Shown here: one piece after another, positions 5,566 through 6,871 of the stretch
How positions within the stretch are numbered: position 1 is the first letter of the stretch
How the letters are laid out: every line of letters starts with the position of its first letter
Program-made: the position numbers and the translations under genes
The notes under the pieces: model-generated
The model's database searches: none
What the model was told of the DNA's origin: nothing
The model's input: the letters and a program-made list of their open reading frames with translations, nothing else
Origin: Propionibacteriaceae bacterium
GTDB lineage: Bacteria > Actinomycetota > Actinomycetes > Propionibacteriales > Propionibacteriaceae
Length of the DNA: 6,871 nt
Direction of reading: 5' to 3'
Assembly: GCA_031282235.1 (NCBI GenBank)
Contig: JAITED010000102.1
Coordinates: forward strand, 1 to 6,871

Positions 5566-5590
5566 CAGCGGGTTAGCCCTTGATTAGGCT
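5562..5590 (+). promoter_or_regulatory. Sigma-70-type promoter of the M20 peptidase, likely leaderless
   Basis: TTGACA (5562-5567, perfect -35) and TAGGCT (5585-5590, with the key T, A and final T of a -10) are separated by exactly 17 bases. The -35 overlaps the TGA stop of the prenyl synthase. Six bases separate the -10 from the ATG at 5597, so transcription is expected to start at or next to the A of the start codon. Confidence 0.7.
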
Positions 5591-5596
5591 CACCGC

Positions 5597-6871
5597 ATGT
5601 ATGAGCAGCGCCTTTCGCGGGCTTTGCAGTTCCCAACTGTGAGCAACTCGGATTACACCGCAGTTGATTTCGCGCCCTATGAGGCGTATATCGCCTTTTT
5701 GCAGGAAGCATTTCCGCTATTTTTCCAAACCTGCGAGTGGGAACGCATCAACGAATACGGCCTGCTGTTCCGCTGGAAGGGGCAAGACCCGACCCGTGAG
5801 CCGATTCTGCTGTTGGCGCACTACGACGTGGTGCCCGCGGACGATGAGGGGTGGACGTATCCACCGTTCTCCGGCACTGTTGCGGACGGTTACATCTGGG
5901 GACGCGGCACGATAGACATCAAGAGCCAGCAGATAGCGCACTTTGAGGCCGTAGAACAGCTAATCAAATCCGGTTTCACCCCCGCAGGCGACATCTATTT
6001 TGCATACGGCCATGACGAGGAGGTCGGTGGTGAACAGGGCGCGGATGAAATTGCTCAGACGTTGCAAGCGCGGGGTTTAAGGTTCGCGGGCGTGTTGGAT
6101 GAGGGCGGTATCGTGGTCAGCGGCGCGCTGAAAGGCGTGACCTCACCCGTGGCGCTGATTGGGGTGGGCGAAAAGGGACGCGCCGAGTACGCCATCACGG
6201 TAGCTGGGCGCGGCGGCCACGCCTCCATGCCCCCCGCCACTACCGCTTTGGGGCAGATCGCCGAAGTGGTGCGCCGGATTGAGAAGAATCCGCTGCCCAC
6301 CCGGTTGACTCCCCCGGTGTTGGCGCTGTTGAACGCTGTCAGCTCCCAGATGGGTAAGCCGGTGGAGTTAGCCCTAGAGCACCTGAATCTGTCTGACCGG
6401 CTGGTGCGCAAAATCTTGTCGCTAACCCCGGAGACGAACGCGATGATTCGTACCACGTTCGCGGCGACGATGGCTAAAGCCTCCGATGCCGGGAACGTGC
6501 TGCCCGCCAGCGCGACGGTCAACATCGATGTCCGACTGTTGGCCGGGGATACGGTGGATTCGGTGGAGGCGTATTTCCGCAAGTTGGCGGGGCGTATCCC
6601 CGTCGAAATCCGGCGCGTCACAGCCACGGAAGCGACCGACTTCTCCCCCACCAGCGGCGTATTTTACGACCGGCTGTTTGAGACCACGCAGCGTATCTTC
6701 CCAGAGGCCATCACCACGCCGTATCTGGTGTGCGGCGGCACCGACTCCCGCAAATACGACGTAGTCAGCGACCACATCTATCGCTTCACGCCGCTCCACG
6801 TCACCAACGCGGAGAAAGACACCATGCACAACCGCAACGAACACGTCAGCATCGCCAGTTTCGACCACATG
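5597..6871 (+). CDS. M20 family zinc metallopeptidase (carboxypeptidase S/PM20D1-like), 3' end cut by window
   Basis: Open from ATG 5597 to the right edge (425 codons, no stop), probably lacking only a short C-terminal piece. It belongs to the M20 dinuclear zinc hydrolases, and the sequence is closest in style to carboxypeptidase S/PM20D1 enzymes that cut peptides or N-acyl amino acids. Visible: LLLAHYDVVP (71-80; zinc His75, Asp77), WGRGTIDIKS (101-110; bridging Asp107), YGHDEEVGG (137-145; catalytic Glu141, zinc Glu142), LDEGG (167-171; zinc Asp168), GRGGHASMPP (204-213; His208 of the lid/dimerisation domain), GTDSRKY (381-387) and HNRNEHV (411-417; last zinc His411). All expected metal ligands are present. 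There is no signal peptide, so it is probably cytoplasmic. An in-frame TAG at 5585-5587 makes ATG 5597 the first possible start; no good ribosome binding site precedes it, which fits the leaderless promoter. The substrate cannot be deduced. Confidence 0.88.
   Translation, partial: MYEQRLSRALQFPTVSNSDYTAVDFAPYEAYIAFLQEAFPLFFQTCEWERINEYGLLFRWKGQDPTREPILLLAHYDVVPADDEGWTYPPFSGTVADGYIWGRGTIDIKSQQIAHFEAVEQLIKSGFTPAGDIYFAYGHDEEVGGEQGADEIAQTLQARGLRFAGVLDEGGIVVSGALKGVTSPVALIGVGEKGRAEYAITVAGRGGHASMPPATTALGQIAEVVRRIEKNPLPTRLTPPVLALLNAVSSQMGKPVELALEHLNLSDRLVRKILSLTPETNAMIRTTFAATMAKASDAGNVLPASATVNIDVRLLAGDTVDSVEAYFRKLAGRIPVEIRRVTATEATDFSPTSGVFYDRLFETTQRIFPEAITTPYLVCGGTDSRKYDVVSDHIYRFTPLHVTNAEKDTMHNRNEHVSIASFDHM

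Noticed and set aside
5571..5590. Weak hairpin (GGG-TTAG-CCC, or AGCC with GGCT) after the prenyl synthase as a terminator
   Set aside because: Stems are three or four pairs with no T tract, and the same bases are better explained as the promoter spacer and -10.
6055..6868. Two overlapping minus-strand frames (6055-6651 and 6422-6868)
   Set aside because: They lie antisense to the M20 peptidase, whose metal ligands and family motifs are continuous on the plus strand to the window edge.

Overview
This is a high-GC window with GTG/TTG starts. Its gene content (a class II, mycobacterial-type HelD, a divergent metF and trans-prenyl diphosphate synthase neighbourhood, and a probable leaderless mRNA) points to an actinobacterium. 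A host-associated Actinomycetales-type organism is my guess; species cannot be read from the sequence.

Layout. Bases 1-272 carry the 3' end of an unrecognised Pro/Thr/Ala-rich protein. Bases 273-372 form an intergenic region with a candidate promoter inside a spaced inverted repeat. Next comes helD (373-2589, +), an RNA polymerase recycling ATPase of the UvrD-like superfamily 1. It converges on metF (2546-3424, -) and overlaps it tail-to-tail by 44 bases, so no terminator space exists between them. Divergent from metF is a two-gene unit on the + strand. The first gene is a lipoprotein of the amino-acid-type solute-binding family 3 (3469-4488, start uncertain). The second, three bases after it, is a trans-polyprenyl diphosphate synthase (4492-5565) whose ribosome binding site lies across the end of the lipoprotein gene. 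A good sigma-70-type promoter begins inside the last codons of the prenyl synthase gene and drives an M20 metallopeptidase (5597 to the right edge, incomplete) that appears to be leaderless.

How the genes work together. They do not form one pathway. HelD acts on RNA polymerase, MetF makes methyl-folate for methionine synthesis, the prenyl synthase makes an isoprenoid diphosphate, and the M20 enzyme hydrolyses a peptide or N-acyl amino acid. The most unusual arrangement is the binding protein. It has no permease or ATPase beside it, it is translationally coupled to an isoprenoid enzyme, and the arginine that normally holds an amino-acid carboxylate is replaced by serine. Its two low-complexity Pro/Thr segments are encoded by perfect four-run C tracts, which are G-quadruplex motifs on the template strand.

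I saw no RNA genes, insertion sequences, CRISPR arrays, att sites or convincing intrinsic terminators. I do not see strong evidence for a wholly new system. The better leads are the divergent ligand site of the binding protein, its coupling to the prenyl synthase, and the leaderless peptidase promoter.
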